Notes under the pieces: generated by a model | Seen by the model: the letters and a program-made list of their open reading frames with translations, nothing else | Told to the model about the DNA's origin: nothing | Databases searched by the model: none | Shown: positions 25,040-36,576 of the stretch, one piece after another | Numbering within the stretch: position 1 is the first letter of the stretch | Layout of the letters: each line of letters opens with the position of its first letter | Assembly (NCBI GenBank): GCA_021464245.1 | Contig: JADCRB010000067.1 | Coordinates: forward strand, 3,553,359-3,617,358 | DNA: 64,000 nt | Direction: 5' to 3' | From: Carallia brachiata | Lineage: Eukaryota > Streptophyta > Magnoliopsida > Malpighiales > Rhizophoraceae | Translations under genes and position numbers: made by a program

Positions 25040-25744
25040 GTACGCTCCCATCAACAAGATGAATGTCCTTAGCTTGTTTGAGTAATTCGTTTATGTAAAG
25101 TAAGACGATGGTCTTATCAAATTATATCTAATAGTTTATTTGTCTGTTTTTTTTTTATTTTTTGAATTCATATCATTAAAATTTTTTTGAAGTTTTTTAA
25201 AGTTCTCTGTGAAACTTGCTAAGTTTTTTTTTTTTTTTTCCCTTAAAAGTGTTTGAAAGCAACAACAATCTTGATTCTTCTGCTTGTGCTGGTTTTTCTT
25301 AGGGTCTCAAGTTGTTTTTAGACATATATATGGATATATGTGATGTATCTTTAGTTTCTTGATATTGGGTTTTTGTTCTTCTAGGTATTTATCGATTGTT
25401 TCTTGCAGAGATATTGCTAAATTCAATACCCCTTTTCCTTTTTAATTACACTCGTGCCAACATGGGCGCTCAATCAATTCCCAAGATGGATAAATCTCCT
25501 GGTTTTTTGAAGGATATTCAATAGTACAAAAAAAATGTTAACATATATTCTTGAGAAATTTGGTTAAATTTGTGAATTTTTGGGTGTTCTCTCTTGTGAC
25601 AAGGTTTGATGATTTCTTCTATGTTGGTACTCAAAAGGGTTCTAATTTTCTTGATTTGTTTGTTTTCCTTTCAGAAGTCTGGCTGTAAGACCAAGCAAGC
25701 AAAAAAACAAGCTTTCTTTCTCTTTGTTTCATCAAGAAAAGTAC

Positions 25745-26083
25745 ATGGTTGATCTAGAATTCCAGATTCCCAGTGCTTTCGATCCATTCACTGAGGCCAA
25801 AGATTCGGGCGCCCCTGGGGCTAAAGAGAATGTGCATATCCGTGTGCAGCAGAGGAATGGAAAGAAGTGCCTGACGACTGTTCAAGGACTGCCCGCAGAT
25901 TTCAGCCTGGAGAAAATCCTGAAGTCCCTCAAAAAGGAGTTCTGCTGCAATGGAAATGTTGTCCAGGACAAAGAGCTTGGCAAGATAATCCAACTCCAGG
26001 GCGATCAGCGCAAGAACGTCCAGAATTTCCTTGTTGGCTCTAACCTTGTGAAGAAGGATCACATCAAGATCCATGGCTTTTAA
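25745..26083 (+). CDS. Translation initiation factor eIF1 (SUI1)
   Basis: Single coding exon of 112 residues with the whole SUI1 fold: VHIRVQQRNGKKCLTTVQGL, KEFCCNGNVVQD, IQLQGDQRKNVQNFL and the invariant end KKDHIKIHGF. eIF1 sits near the P site of the 40S ribosome, promotes scanning and enforces AUG selection. A 5'UTR intron runs from GT 25040 to AG 25674, a common feature of plant eIF1 genes. There is no upstream ATG between the acceptor and the start codon. The start follows the typical DLEFQIP..AFDPF N-terminus. The frame is intact and nothing is unusual in the protein. Confidence 0.97.
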   Translation: MVDLEFQIPSAFDPFTEAKDSGAPGAKENVHIRVQQRNGKKCLTTVQGLPADFSLEKILKSLKKEFCCNGNVVQDKELGKIIQLQGDQRKNVQNFLVGSNLVKKDHIKIHGF

Positions 26084-27219
26084 GTTTTAAGACAACCTTC
26101 CATATATATTGAAATATATACATAACTACTACACTCAGAGCCCATATGTGTGATTTGGGACTTTTCTATATCCGCCTGTAGCTTGCTTCTACTAAGTTAG
26201 CCCATATCTGGGTATCTTTCCTTTCCTTTTGTTTTCCTGTTTTGATTTGTAATTTTCTTCGAAATAGAGAACTACAAAGTTCCATAAATAATGGTAATAA
26301 CAGTGATCATTTCCTTAATAAGCTTTGCCTTGCAGCCTCTGAATTATGATCCTTGTCCTTGGGTGCCTGCTTCAACTAATCTTCTTGGGCTCCTAGCTTT
26401 GTAATTTTTGATTTTCCATTTTTGATCTGTTATTTTTTGTTTTTTAATTTCTGTTCTGATGTTCTTGGTGCTAGGCATGTTCTGTGGCCTCACCAGATGA
26501 TCTAAAAAATAAAATTTAAATTTTCTACCAATTGAAAAGACCCACTGAATATGTCTCAAAATCAGTGGCACAAAGGGTTAGAGCAAAAAAAAAAAAGTGT
26601 TCTTAAATAAGTAGACGCTCAGTCGGTAAGTGGTTTTGCATAAAATAGTAGTAAATTGTTACATAATTTTATCCAGTATTCACAAATTTTTTTATTTTTA
26701 TATTATTATAAATTTAATTTATATTATTTTATAATTATTTTAAAGTTAATAGAGTTATTAAATTTTTTGTTTTTTTTAAGATGAAAAAAATACAGCCAAT
26801 TAAACCCAAAAAAGAAAAAAAAAAAAACTGAATATAGTTTGTGGACAGCCGACGCTGGAGAGAGTAGAGTTTCTTCCTGTAACCGATGTCGCTTCCTTGA
26901 GCGTGGCTGGTATCATCTCTTTGGATGAAACACGATCTGGAGTGTGGCTCGTCCCCGTTTCGTCAATTTTTTGGATTTGGGAGGATTTGAATTCGGTAGG
27001 CCATTCCCTTTTCTTCACTCTCCTTCGTCTTCTTCTCCTTCTTCCCCTTCCTCTCAAATTTACCCTAAGCCCCACGTCCCTAACATCGTCTTCGTTGGCC
27101 CTTCTTGCGTAATAAAGCTGTAATAATAAGCCTTTAGTAACCCAACTCGAACTCCTTCAAAATCAATCATTTTTTCGAGGATTTCGATATTTCGGGATGT
27201 GTTGTTCTGTGTGAAAATT
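26084..27219. other. Spacer and probable 5' region of the next gene
   Basis: The eIF1 3'UTR and polyadenylation region lie at about 26084-26300. AT-rich spacer follows to 26830. From 26840 onward pyrimidine-rich, GC-richer sequence looks like the promoter or 5'UTR of the tRNA 2'-phosphotransferase gene. I see no separate gene. Confidence 0.45.
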
Positions 27220-27414
27220 ATGTTTCCTTCTATGTCTATGTGGGCTGTCTCCAGCAACAACAGAAGTTGTCGAATTCTACTGCTAAGCTGCTTTCGTGTC
27301 TGTTTCCCGTCATCCATCTCTACTACCAGTATTTCCAGTGTATCATCTCCTCATCTTCTGCTTCGGCCGTGCGCGTGGCCTTTTGCCCCTGATTTTACGC
27401 GCAAGACCAACAAT

Positions 27415-30400
27415 ATGGTCTCTTCCTTCTCTTCTTTTGCTCAATCCAGTAAAGGGTAAATTTTGTTCCTTTTCTTTTTCTAATTTTTGACCCATTTACT
27501 TGCCTTACCTTATAAACTTCTCTCGCCCCAATTTTAGGTGGCTAAAAGAACCATGGTAGAGATACTAGTTGGTGTCGTCTTGCTAGTTATCGGGCATTAC
27601 GCCTAAGTGGGACGTTACGGATTTAAAACCCACCTCCTACCAATCCCCCTCCCCTACCTATCTATGGGCTATGACCCTCGATTCAAAAAAAAAAAAAAAA
27701 AAAAACCATGGTAGAGATGCTAAATCTATACTAAGACTTCTTTACTAACTGACATGGTGTGTTTGCAATCACCATGTGTCATAACATGGCCCCATCTGTG
27801 AATGTGGGCTGGTGGAGCCCTTGTAGAAGATGAAAATTATTGGTTCGTTTCAATTGTAAAGACTAGTCGAACTCTTATTACCTTGACAATTGCTCGGAAA
27901 AAATGGACTCTTTTTTGTGCAATGAAAGTAGCTTGTTTATAGGCAGTTAATATGATGTTTTTCTTTTTGGACAATGGCGATAGAAGAAGAGGATTGGGGA
28001 TGAAAGATGATAGAGAAAGATCAAGAGGTCGTGGAGGTGGTCGTGGAGGTGGTCATGGTGGTGGCCGTGAGGGATCAAGCAAGGATACAATTGATGCTCT
28101 CGGTCGACTATTGTAAGGACACTTATTGCATCAAATGTGTTGGTTACCAAAATAGTGTCAAATCTTGTATGCTTATTTAAGGATTTGATCGTTTATTTTT
28201 TACTGTGTATGTTATAATTTTATATGCAAGTCGATGCGCATCTTGAATCTGATTTCGAGAACTACCAATTGAAATAAATCTTTACTTCAATATTTCCTTA
28301 ATTGACGGACACCTTTTGGAGAACAATAGCATTTTCTTTTCTTGGACATTTCAGGACACGGATTTTGCGTCATATGGCTTCTGAGTTAAATTTGAACATT
28401 CGGAATGATGGGTATGTCAAGGTTGAGGATCTCCTAAAGCTGAATATGAAAACATTTGCCAACATTCCATTAAGAGCACACACTGTTGATGACATCAAGG
28501 AGGTCAGTTAAGTACAGTATTTTTTTTCTCTAATTATTTTAGTGCTTTGGCAGGGCTTTTTATAGTCTCTAGTTAACCAAAGCCGGAAGGAATGATAACT
28601 AGACACCAGTATGTGTGTGTTTGTTATGGAAACAATGCAGCATCTGGAAGATCATAGGATTCGCTGGTCCCATATTAGTTGTCCAAAATTTTTTTCTTTT
28701 TTTTTTTTGTTCCCAAGTTGTCAACGAACATTCCTCTGTGCTTGTGATGTTGTGGAAGATTGTCAGTCTGGATTTATGTCTGCAAGTGTAAATTACTGCA
28801 ATATTCTTGGGGGATAATGTTATATCAGGGGTAACTCGAACCAATTTTATTCACTATGCTTCTGTAGCGAGATGATTTTCAACAATCACAGCTTAAAAGT
28901 GTTGCACTTTTCAATTTTAAGCACTATCAATCATATGTGACTTGGTAGCTTTTAAGCATAGAAAGAAGGATGACTGTGCTTTTAACCTTTTTGTACCATA
29001 AAAATTTTCGTATGTCTGGTTTAGATTACTTGCTCATTAATACATCTGTGAATTTTTCAACTTTTTGTGTCCCACATGTTAGTGCTCATTTGTTTTATTA
29101 CATCAAGCTATATTTCTCTGTCTATTTTAAGTGCAGTAAAAGTGCCACTTTTAGAGCTGGGTTTTCTAAGCATTAGTTGATTTGAGGCCACACTTTTGGT
29201 CATTTGGGATTGCAGGCTGTTAGAAGGGATAATAAGCAGCGATTCAGTCTCCTGGAAGAAGATGGTGAGCTTCTAATACGTGCAAACCAAGGGCACACAA
29301 TAACGGTGATGGGTTCTTACCAACATCCATCTTTTTATTAGCTGGAACATTAGAAGTGTTTATAAACACAAAACATATTTTTACTTATTAGTACATATCT
29401 GTGTTAAGAACTTTAGCATTTGAAAAAAAAAAAAAAAGCGATGTGTTGGGATTCAGGTTTGTTGTTGGAGTTGAATATCTAATTAAATCAGTTGCTGCAA
29501 ACTCTGAGTGGTTTTCTTATGACTGTTCAGACAGTTGAATCTGAAAGTTTACTAAAGCCAATTGTCTCAGCTGATGAAATTCCAGGTTTTCTTTTTTTTC
29601 GTTTAAAAAAAATCTTAGTATAGTTCATTCTTTTTCCCAATCATCTACTGTTATTGTTTGGTTTAAATTTTTTTTTTTTCTCGTGTCATTGCAGTGTGTG
29701 TCCATGGAACCTATAAGAAGAACCTGGAGTCGATAATGAAGTCTGGTTTAAAGCGTATGCAAAGATTGCACGTCCACTTCTCATGTGGCTTGCCAACTGA
29801 TGGTGAAGTGATTAGCGGTAAGATAACTGGGAATATTTTATTTGTTGCTTTTGTATGACGAGACTCAATTATTTTGAGAGTATCATTTTTATTGCCCATT
29901 GCCTCTTATTTTGACAGTGTTATTATTTTCTTCTCTTCATCGTTGTTGGTTTATACATAACTGCCTCCAGTCCTTACTGGTGGATATTTGAGAGAGCAAA
30001 TTAGAAAGAGTGGAAAGTTATGATTTGCTATTTCTTGGGATTGACAATTTGATCTTGCCATGGGCAGTTTGTAGTGATTGAGTTGTGTGCATTTGTGTGT
30101 GCATGTGGCCACATTGGGGACACATAATTGGCAAATTGCTTGTAATAGTTTGAATGGGAGTGTTTCAATGCTTAAAATGCCTTCCTGTAGCTTCAGTGGA
30201 AGGAAAGTCAATGAAGCTTAAAAATGGGGGAATGCTTTAGTGCTGTCAGCAAAGATGCTTTAATTGTGTCGAGTGAAATTCATTGTAGATTATAATACTC
30301 TTCTTGTGATGCATCCGGTTGTACTCTGGGATTCAAAATAATAAGGACGTCCAACGGGCAAAGCATCTAGACGACTAGAACCTAGTAAGGTCAGGATGAG

Positions 30401-30741
30401 TTCTGATGCTTGGTTTTTAATTTGTCAGGTATGAGACGGGATGTTAATGTTCTGATATTTCTTGATGTCAAAAAAGCATTGGAAGGTATGTCTTGTGCAT
30501 CCAACATTTCGACGATGGTTCCCAACCCACCCAGATATGTCTCCCGAATTATGTCTCTTTCACCTGCTTATATGTGTGTGCTTGGCATTTTTGTTAATTT
30601 GCAGATGGAATGAAGATCTACATTTCAGATAATAGGGTGATCTTGACTGAAGGTTTCGATGGTGTTGTACCCATCAAGTATTTTGAAAAGATAGAATCAT
30701 GGCCAGACAGGAAACCTATACCATTACAAAACTTAGTTTGA
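27415..30741 (+). CDS. tRNA 2'-phosphotransferase (KptA/TPT1 family)
   Basis: Eight exons: 27415-27455, 27984-28112, 28355-28502, 29216-29305, 29531-29585, 29695-29817, 30429-30485, 30605-30741. They encode 259 residues in unbroken phase. The enzyme removes the 2'-phosphate left at the splice junction by plant-type tRNA ligase, transferring it to NAD+. Family motifs are GRLLTRILRH, DGYVKVEDLL, RFSLLEEDGELLIRANQGHT, VCVHGTYKKNLESI, HVHFSCGLP and GMRRDVNVLIFLD. The N-terminus has an RGG-rich stretch (SRGRGGGRGGGHGGG), a likely RNA-binding tail. The frame stays open upstream of ATG 27415 to ATG 27220. That extension would add 65 Ser/Arg-rich residues with almost no acidic residue, resembling an organelle transit peptide. 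Which start is used cannot be decided here. A SINE sits in intron 1. Confidence 0.93.
27549..27718 (+). mobile_element. SINE with perfect 15-bp target-site duplication
   Basis: AACCATGGTAGAGAT occurs at 27549-27563 and 27704-27718. Between them lie 140 bases ending in a pure A tail of about 20 (27684-27703), the structure left by LINE-driven retroposition. The body has a weak tRNA-like box B (GGATTTAAAACCC near 27619). It lies in intron 1 of the tRNA 2'-phosphotransferase gene, in the sense orientation. The perfect duplication and clean A tail indicate a recent insertion. Confidence 0.85.
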
Positions 30742-31190
30742 TCCCAGGGGGCCTTCGTGTTTTTCATGTTTCTTGCGCCACATGCTTGTCATTTGGATAG
30801 GCGAGTTAAATGCAACCTAGATTGTCAAATTTCGTAAGAATCAAAGATAATTATTGCCCAAAATGGGATTTAAAAGCGCTTTCATTTTTTTTTTTTTTTT
30901 TGGAAGAATAAAAAAGGTGCATTGTAGGTTGCACGTATATCATATATGTTTCTTTTTGATACATTGAAGAGAGCATGTGTATCATATTGAGCAAAGTTGT
31001 CTAAAAAATTAGATGTGCATAATTTTGTTCTTAATTTTACTCAGGGACAAAAAAATATGCACAAATTTTAATATACAACCTCGATTAAAGTAAAAAAATT
31101 ACACATTGATTTAAATTAAAATCTCTTCAAAAATTACACATTGGTCTAAAATCACTGCATGAATAATTTGTATAAAAGTTAAAGTCGGTT
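30742..31190. other. 3'UTR and short AT-rich spacer
   Basis: Contains the 3'UTR of the tRNA 2'-phosphotransferase gene, then AT-rich sequence without a recognisable feature. Confidence 0.5.
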
Positions 31191-31546
31191 GATGTATAAA
31201 AATATTATGAATTTTATTTAAAGTAATAAATTTAATATTAATTTTAAAAAGTAATAAATTTAGTATCAATTTTATCTAAAATAATAAATTTAGCGTAAAA
31301 TAATTTTATATGAAAAGAATCTGTTAGTTTTGATAACAGATTTATAAAAATATATCTGTTTTGATAATATAATAATTATATAAATTAATATCACATTATC
31401 AAAATAAATATATAAATTTTATTCAAAAAATTTCACATCGTGTTAAATATTATTATAAATAAAGTTAGCGTTATATTCAATATTTTTTAAAATTAATGTT
31501 AAATTTGTTAGTTTGAGTAAAATTAGTGCTTTCTTTTTATATTAAC
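31191..31546. mobile_element. MITE, family A, copy 1
   Basis: The ends are diverged inverted repeats. The left reads TGTATAAAAATATTATGAATT; the right end, in reverse complement, shares the TATA..AAAATA and ACTTTA..TAATAAATTTA pattern. The interior aligns with the reverse complement of the better-preserved copy at 51872-52172, for example TTTATAAAAATATATCTGTT here against TTTATAGAAATACGTCTGTT there. It lies just upstream of the glycosyltransferase gene. Confidence 0.6.
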
Positions 31547-31787
31547 CTAAGTAAAATAGGGTAAATCAACTAAATTAGAAACAAATGAATGATAATTGTA
31601 TCCTGCAAAAAAAAAAAAAGCCAAAATGGCTAATCGGATTCCACACTTCCACTGGGGCAAGTAACAGGATAATCCATAACTTCCGTGGCTCTCAGCAGCT
31701 CTACATCGCTTTTCCAATCGCCTCCTTCCTTCTGATTCTTTTGAATTCAAGAAGAACGGTTCTGTTCTTTACTCTCTTCTTGTTTCG

Positions 31788-31888
31788 GTAAGTAGTGAAC
31801 TCTCGTTCTTGTACTGCTTGGTGTAGGATCGACAGGATCAAGATCTCCCTTTTTTTTTTTCCCTTTATTTATTTATTTATTTATTCAG
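31788..31888 (+). other. Probable 5'UTR intron of the glycosyltransferase gene
   Basis: GTAAGTAG at 31788 is a strong donor. A T-rich stretch ending in TTATTCAG at 31881-31888 is a strong acceptor, 25 bases before the ATG. The predicted intron is 101 bases. Confidence 0.5.
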
Positions 31889-31913
31889 ATTGTAACAGAA
31901 CAAAAGGCATACG

Positions 31914-34460
31914 ATGAGATCTTGGGGCGGCGGCGGCGGCGGTTGGCGTCGTTTCCTCCTTTGCTTCCCCCTGCTTCTAATTCTTTTTCATTTGTTCTCT
32001 GGTGATCCTCCGCCGCTTCCCCCTCTCTTTCGTTTTCTTTTCTTTTTTCTTTTTTTTTTTTGGGATAATAATTCAATTTGTATTGCTTTATTCTCGTATT
32101 AATGGAGATCGAAGATCACATATTGATGCAATTTTTTTTTTAATTATTAAAATTTTATTTTAGTTCAAGAATTGAAGCAGAACTCTGTTGTAAAAGAGCC
32201 AGCCAAGAAACGGAGCAACAAATTTGACCATCTGGTTCTTGGACCTGCTGCTGGTCAGGGTTTGCCCGATCGCTTGCAATGCCAAGGTTTTTTCTTTCCT
32301 TTTTGTGTGTGTGTGTGTGTTTTTTTCGGTTGCTTTTGCTTTTAGGGTTTCTCTTTCCTTAAGAGATAGAACGGAATGACGAGAAAAGATTCATTTTGTC
32401 GACGCTAGATAAATTTAGGATTGCGACTTTCTTTCTTGTTGTTGCTTTCGTTTTGAAATGCTTCCTGGCATATTGTTATCTAGGTTGGTCAATTTAATTT
32501 CTGTGTGTCTTGCAGGCTCCAAGGCTCTGAACAAGATCCGATCTGCACGATCTTCCCATGCCTCCAACATCGGGGATGGCATCTCCTTTGTTACTGTGTT
32601 CACTGTTTATAAGACTTCCCTGGATATTCACGCTGATGGTGGATCATCCGATTTAGTTTCTGTTGGAAATGCCTCGTATACCAAGACAGAGAGATCCATG
32701 GCCATTTTGAATGTGTTTGTAAACTTTATCCAGGTAATTTCTCCCGTGAATCTCAAGTGTCTGAACTGAAAAAGAATAGAAAAAGTTCGAAGTGGCAGGA
32801 AGTTATCAAAATTTAATTTGTAGGATTTCGTATAGTGTCACTGTTATTTCAATCTTTTGAATTCATATTTCCTTTAAAATTTAAAAAGTTGTCTTTACGT
32901 GTTGCATCACCAGAATCCTTTGGAATATCATGTTGCGGCAAAGTTTTGCTTTGCAATTGTTCACTATTGTAGAATCATTCCAAATCTTTATTCTGAGTGT
33001 ATAATTTCAGGTGACAATGCCACAGAGCAAAGTAATCATTCTAACTGATCCGGCATCTGATCTCTCGGTGAACAGAGATGGTGTTACTGTATATCCCATT
33101 CGGGGGGAATATTCGCGGGACAAGTTGATGCTTCAAAGAATCAGGTCTTACATTGTAAGAGCACAACGCATTGATGAATAGGTAGAACATTTCTGTTTTT
33201 GTTAGCTGTTCTGCTCTCAACAAATGTTTATGATTTACTTCCTCCCACCTTTATCCAATCAAAATTTGATGTTTTTTCTCCATTCCGTTGCCTGTTTTTA
33301 CTGTTTTCTACATTTTCTCTGAAAAGTCCAATTGTACTTGTTGCTGAGCCTAATGCGTTGATGGCAAATAATAGCTTGTGCCTGCACTGCGCCCATATTT
33401 CATTTGCCAGTTCTCTGTCATTGACATCTTCAATCCACTGCTTCTTCTTATTCAATAAATGTTTGGTTATGCAGACTTTTCTAGAAATGAGGCTCAAGGA
33501 GCTTGTTCAGAACCCAGGTCATATTGCTCATTTCATTTTCACCGACTTGGATATAGCTGTAGTCAATGACCTAGGACCTATTTTTGATGACCACCCTGAA
33601 TTTCATCTGGCTCTTACATTCCGGAACAATAAGGATCAGCCTCTTAATTCGGGATTTATAGCAGTGAGAGGGACATCGGATGCAGTTTTAAGGTACAAAA
33701 TATGCTTTCCTTTTTTGTTAAATATTTTCTTTTGAACCCTCAATTGCCATGATAAAAATTTCTTAACACAAATTTGTCTCTTTGGAACACGGTCAAACTG
33801 GCTGCAGGGCAAAAATTTTCCTTCAGGAAGTACTAAAAGTTTACAGTTCCAAGTACATGAAGGCTTCTCGAATGCTTGGAGACCAGCTAGCTCTTGCCTG
33901 GGTTATAAAGTCTCACACTACTTTTGATTTGAAGAGATTTACCAAACCACAGGCCTTTGTAGAAGAAATTGATGGCACTTCAGTGCTATTTCTACCATGT
34001 GCTATATATAATTGGACACCACCTGAAGGGGCAGGCCAATTTCATGGCTTACCGTTGGATGTCAAGGTATACTAACAAAAACTGAGGATAAACTTGTGGT
34101 ATTCATTTTGGTCACTTACTAAAATTCTGTTAATTCTTAAAGATGAAATTCTTTTCAATATGTTGCCTGGTTGCCCTCTCTCTCCCCCCCCCCCCTTCTC
34201 TCCAACCAAAGGAATAAAATAAAATAAAATAAAAGAAAGAAGAACAATGGATATATACCTAAATGAGTAAATAAAGAGGAAGGCAAAGGATTGATGTCAT
34301 CCATTCATTCTGTAACTTTACTTTTGTACAGGTGGTCCATTTCAAGGGATCAAGGAAACGCCTAATGCTTGAGTCTTGGAACTTCTTCAATTCTTCTTCC
34401 GACATTTCTGATATGTTATGTCTTATTTTATTGAGTGGCAGAACTAAGTATGATTTTTGA
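31914..34460 (+). CDS. Putative Golgi type II nucleotide-diphospho-sugar transferase-like protein
   Basis: Seven exons in perfect phase: 31914-32001, 32164-32286, 32516-32733, 33011-33154, 33475-33692, 33808-34066, 34332-34460. They encode 392 residues. After a short Gly/Trp/Arg-rich start there is one hydrophobic segment at about residues 14-29, consistent with a type II Golgi signal anchor. The lumenal part has a DLD motif at residues 215-217 within HFIFTDLDIAVV, followed by LNSGFIAVRG, DQLALAWV and VVHFKGSRKRLMLESWNFF. This layout resembles GT-A fold glycosyltransferases in which DxD binds the metal and nucleotide sugar. It appears to belong to a conserved plant family of unknown substrate. 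Donor, acceptor and product cannot be inferred from this sequence. The reading frame is intact. Confidence 0.8.
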
Positions 34461-36576
34461 TTAAATTACTCTGTAGGTCAAATCATTGAGCTTAGTGTAA
34501 CGTACATGAGGGAATACCTGATTTTATCCTGAGCAATGAGGACTGTTTTTATGTTCTTTTTCCTTCTCTTCCTTTTGCTGCATCGTGCCAGGTTGTTTAT
34601 TGGCTTGCAAAGAGCATCTGCAATTGAATTCTTATCTTAGCCTACACTCTGTACCGATCTGAGTGCAAACTTGGCATTGCTTGTGCAGGTTGTGTTTGCT
34701 GTAACCCTATTTTTTTTTTTTTTTTTCATTTTCCCCTACTACAAGTAAGGATGTATGGCTACCTAGGAAATAATGTCCGAGAAGTTACCCTTTACAGGCT
34801 GAATAAGATTGTTTCTAACGAGTTCATTAATGAGACAATGTAATGAGATCATAGATTTTGCAACCAATCATATGAACGTAACTTTGATCTTTACAGGACT
34901 TGTACGTTCATGTCACATCTGTTTGGAGGATTGCTACTTTATGATTATAAGATTTGTGTATGTAAATTATATTTAATAAAGTTTTACTGAACATTGATTT
35001 TGAGAGAGAGAGAGAGAGAGAGAATCCAGAGCACTGCAGGATACAGAAAAAAAAAAAGGAAAGTGAAAAACACTGAACAGCAGTTATTTCTAGAGCATCT
35101 TTTCCATGGTGATGCATTAGAATAGACAGATGGGGGGCTTCAATTGACACGCAGTAGTGTAATGTGAATTAGCTTGGAAGGCACCAAATTGATCACATTG
35201 ATCACGTTTAACTTTAACTTTACCGAATATAGATATTCAAAGTAACAGCAAATTTGTACGTCAAATAACGTATGCGGCAAACATGAAGCCGTACGTTAAT
35301 TCTTTTGGATCAACATACCGAAAAGAATAAAACGAATCCTCTTTCTCAAAAGCCACTTCAGTTACCTATATACTAGACAACACAGAACTTTGCAAGTTTC
35401 CAAATGCCTGTTGAAAGATGCAGGGCATGATGAGGAAGGAATTATGAAGATTTTATTGTGTCCCTATCCTACCATTGGTTTTGTTCAACATCCTCAGCAG
35501 GTATGAGTTTTATCATGCAGGCCTATGAACATGGGAAACGAGATAATTTGCAAACTAATCAACTCCTTTATCGCAGGTTCTCAGTAATACAAATATGGAG
35601 ACAAGTCATTGTATAGATGAAAAAAAAAAACAAAATGAAAAAGATCCTGAAAGCAGAGTAAAAAAGAACCAAAACATTCAGTCTCACAACTAGGATTAGA
35701 CAATCACATATCGGCACCTATGGTAGAACCAAGAAGTAAAGAAACAGCACGCTTTAGCTAACAACACTTGTAATCTCAGAGCAAAGACCACACCAGGCTT
35801 AAGTTTTGACTCATATTGTTACAGAGAGAGAGAGAGAGAGAGAGAGGAACTACAACTTCAAAGCAAAGTGCCCGTGGATCGGGTTCCATATATTAGGGAC
35901 ACAATTGCAACTGTATATGCAACACAGAACTAAGATGTATCGTTGACCTGTGAGTAACACAAACAAGAGGCAGCAACAGCATCCCATTTTCATTCCAGTG
36001 CAGCTGCCGTGAAGCAGGAACAAGCTGTTTTTAAGGTAACAAAGCATTGCAAGAAGTTGCAATAAATCATATGCAATGTCAAAGAAACAAAAAGGTGGAT
36101 ACAGCCAATCATATCTTTCACATCATTTTGTGGATCAAAGCTTTACACAAGAAATAACAACCAGTGTGAACTCAGCTCATCAGCAAGAAAACCGTAAATC
36201 TGAATTATCATCTTCTATTTTATTGAAGTCACATAAAAATGATACATGCACAACAATCTGCATAAACTCTATCAGTCATGAATTCTACAATGCTGAAACT
36301 ACAACAATTACAACATCCAGAAATAGAAAACAAAAGAAAAAGATAGTTCGCTTTAATGCACAGCTCTGGAAGTTCCCAGCAAACGATATCCGCCAACTAC
36401 AAAATCTTCTTCAGCATTGGAGATGTTATTTTCCCTTTTATAGCATCAATTGAACAACATACAAAGAGACAATAATTGTGCAAGGAACGAACATCAATGT
36501 TTACTGAAACAATGATAAGAATCATAATGAGCAGCAAATTCTTTAAAGTACCCGAGCATGCACTAATAGATTCAAA
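34461..36576. other. Spacer between convergent genes
   Basis: Holds the 3'UTRs of the glycosyltransferase (+) and the UDP-glucuronate epimerase (-). GA microsatellites occur at about 35000-35022 and 35824-35846. No additional gene is recognisable. The 125-residue plus-strand frame at 36076-36453 is antisense to the probable epimerase 3'UTR and matches nothing I know. Confidence 0.5.
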
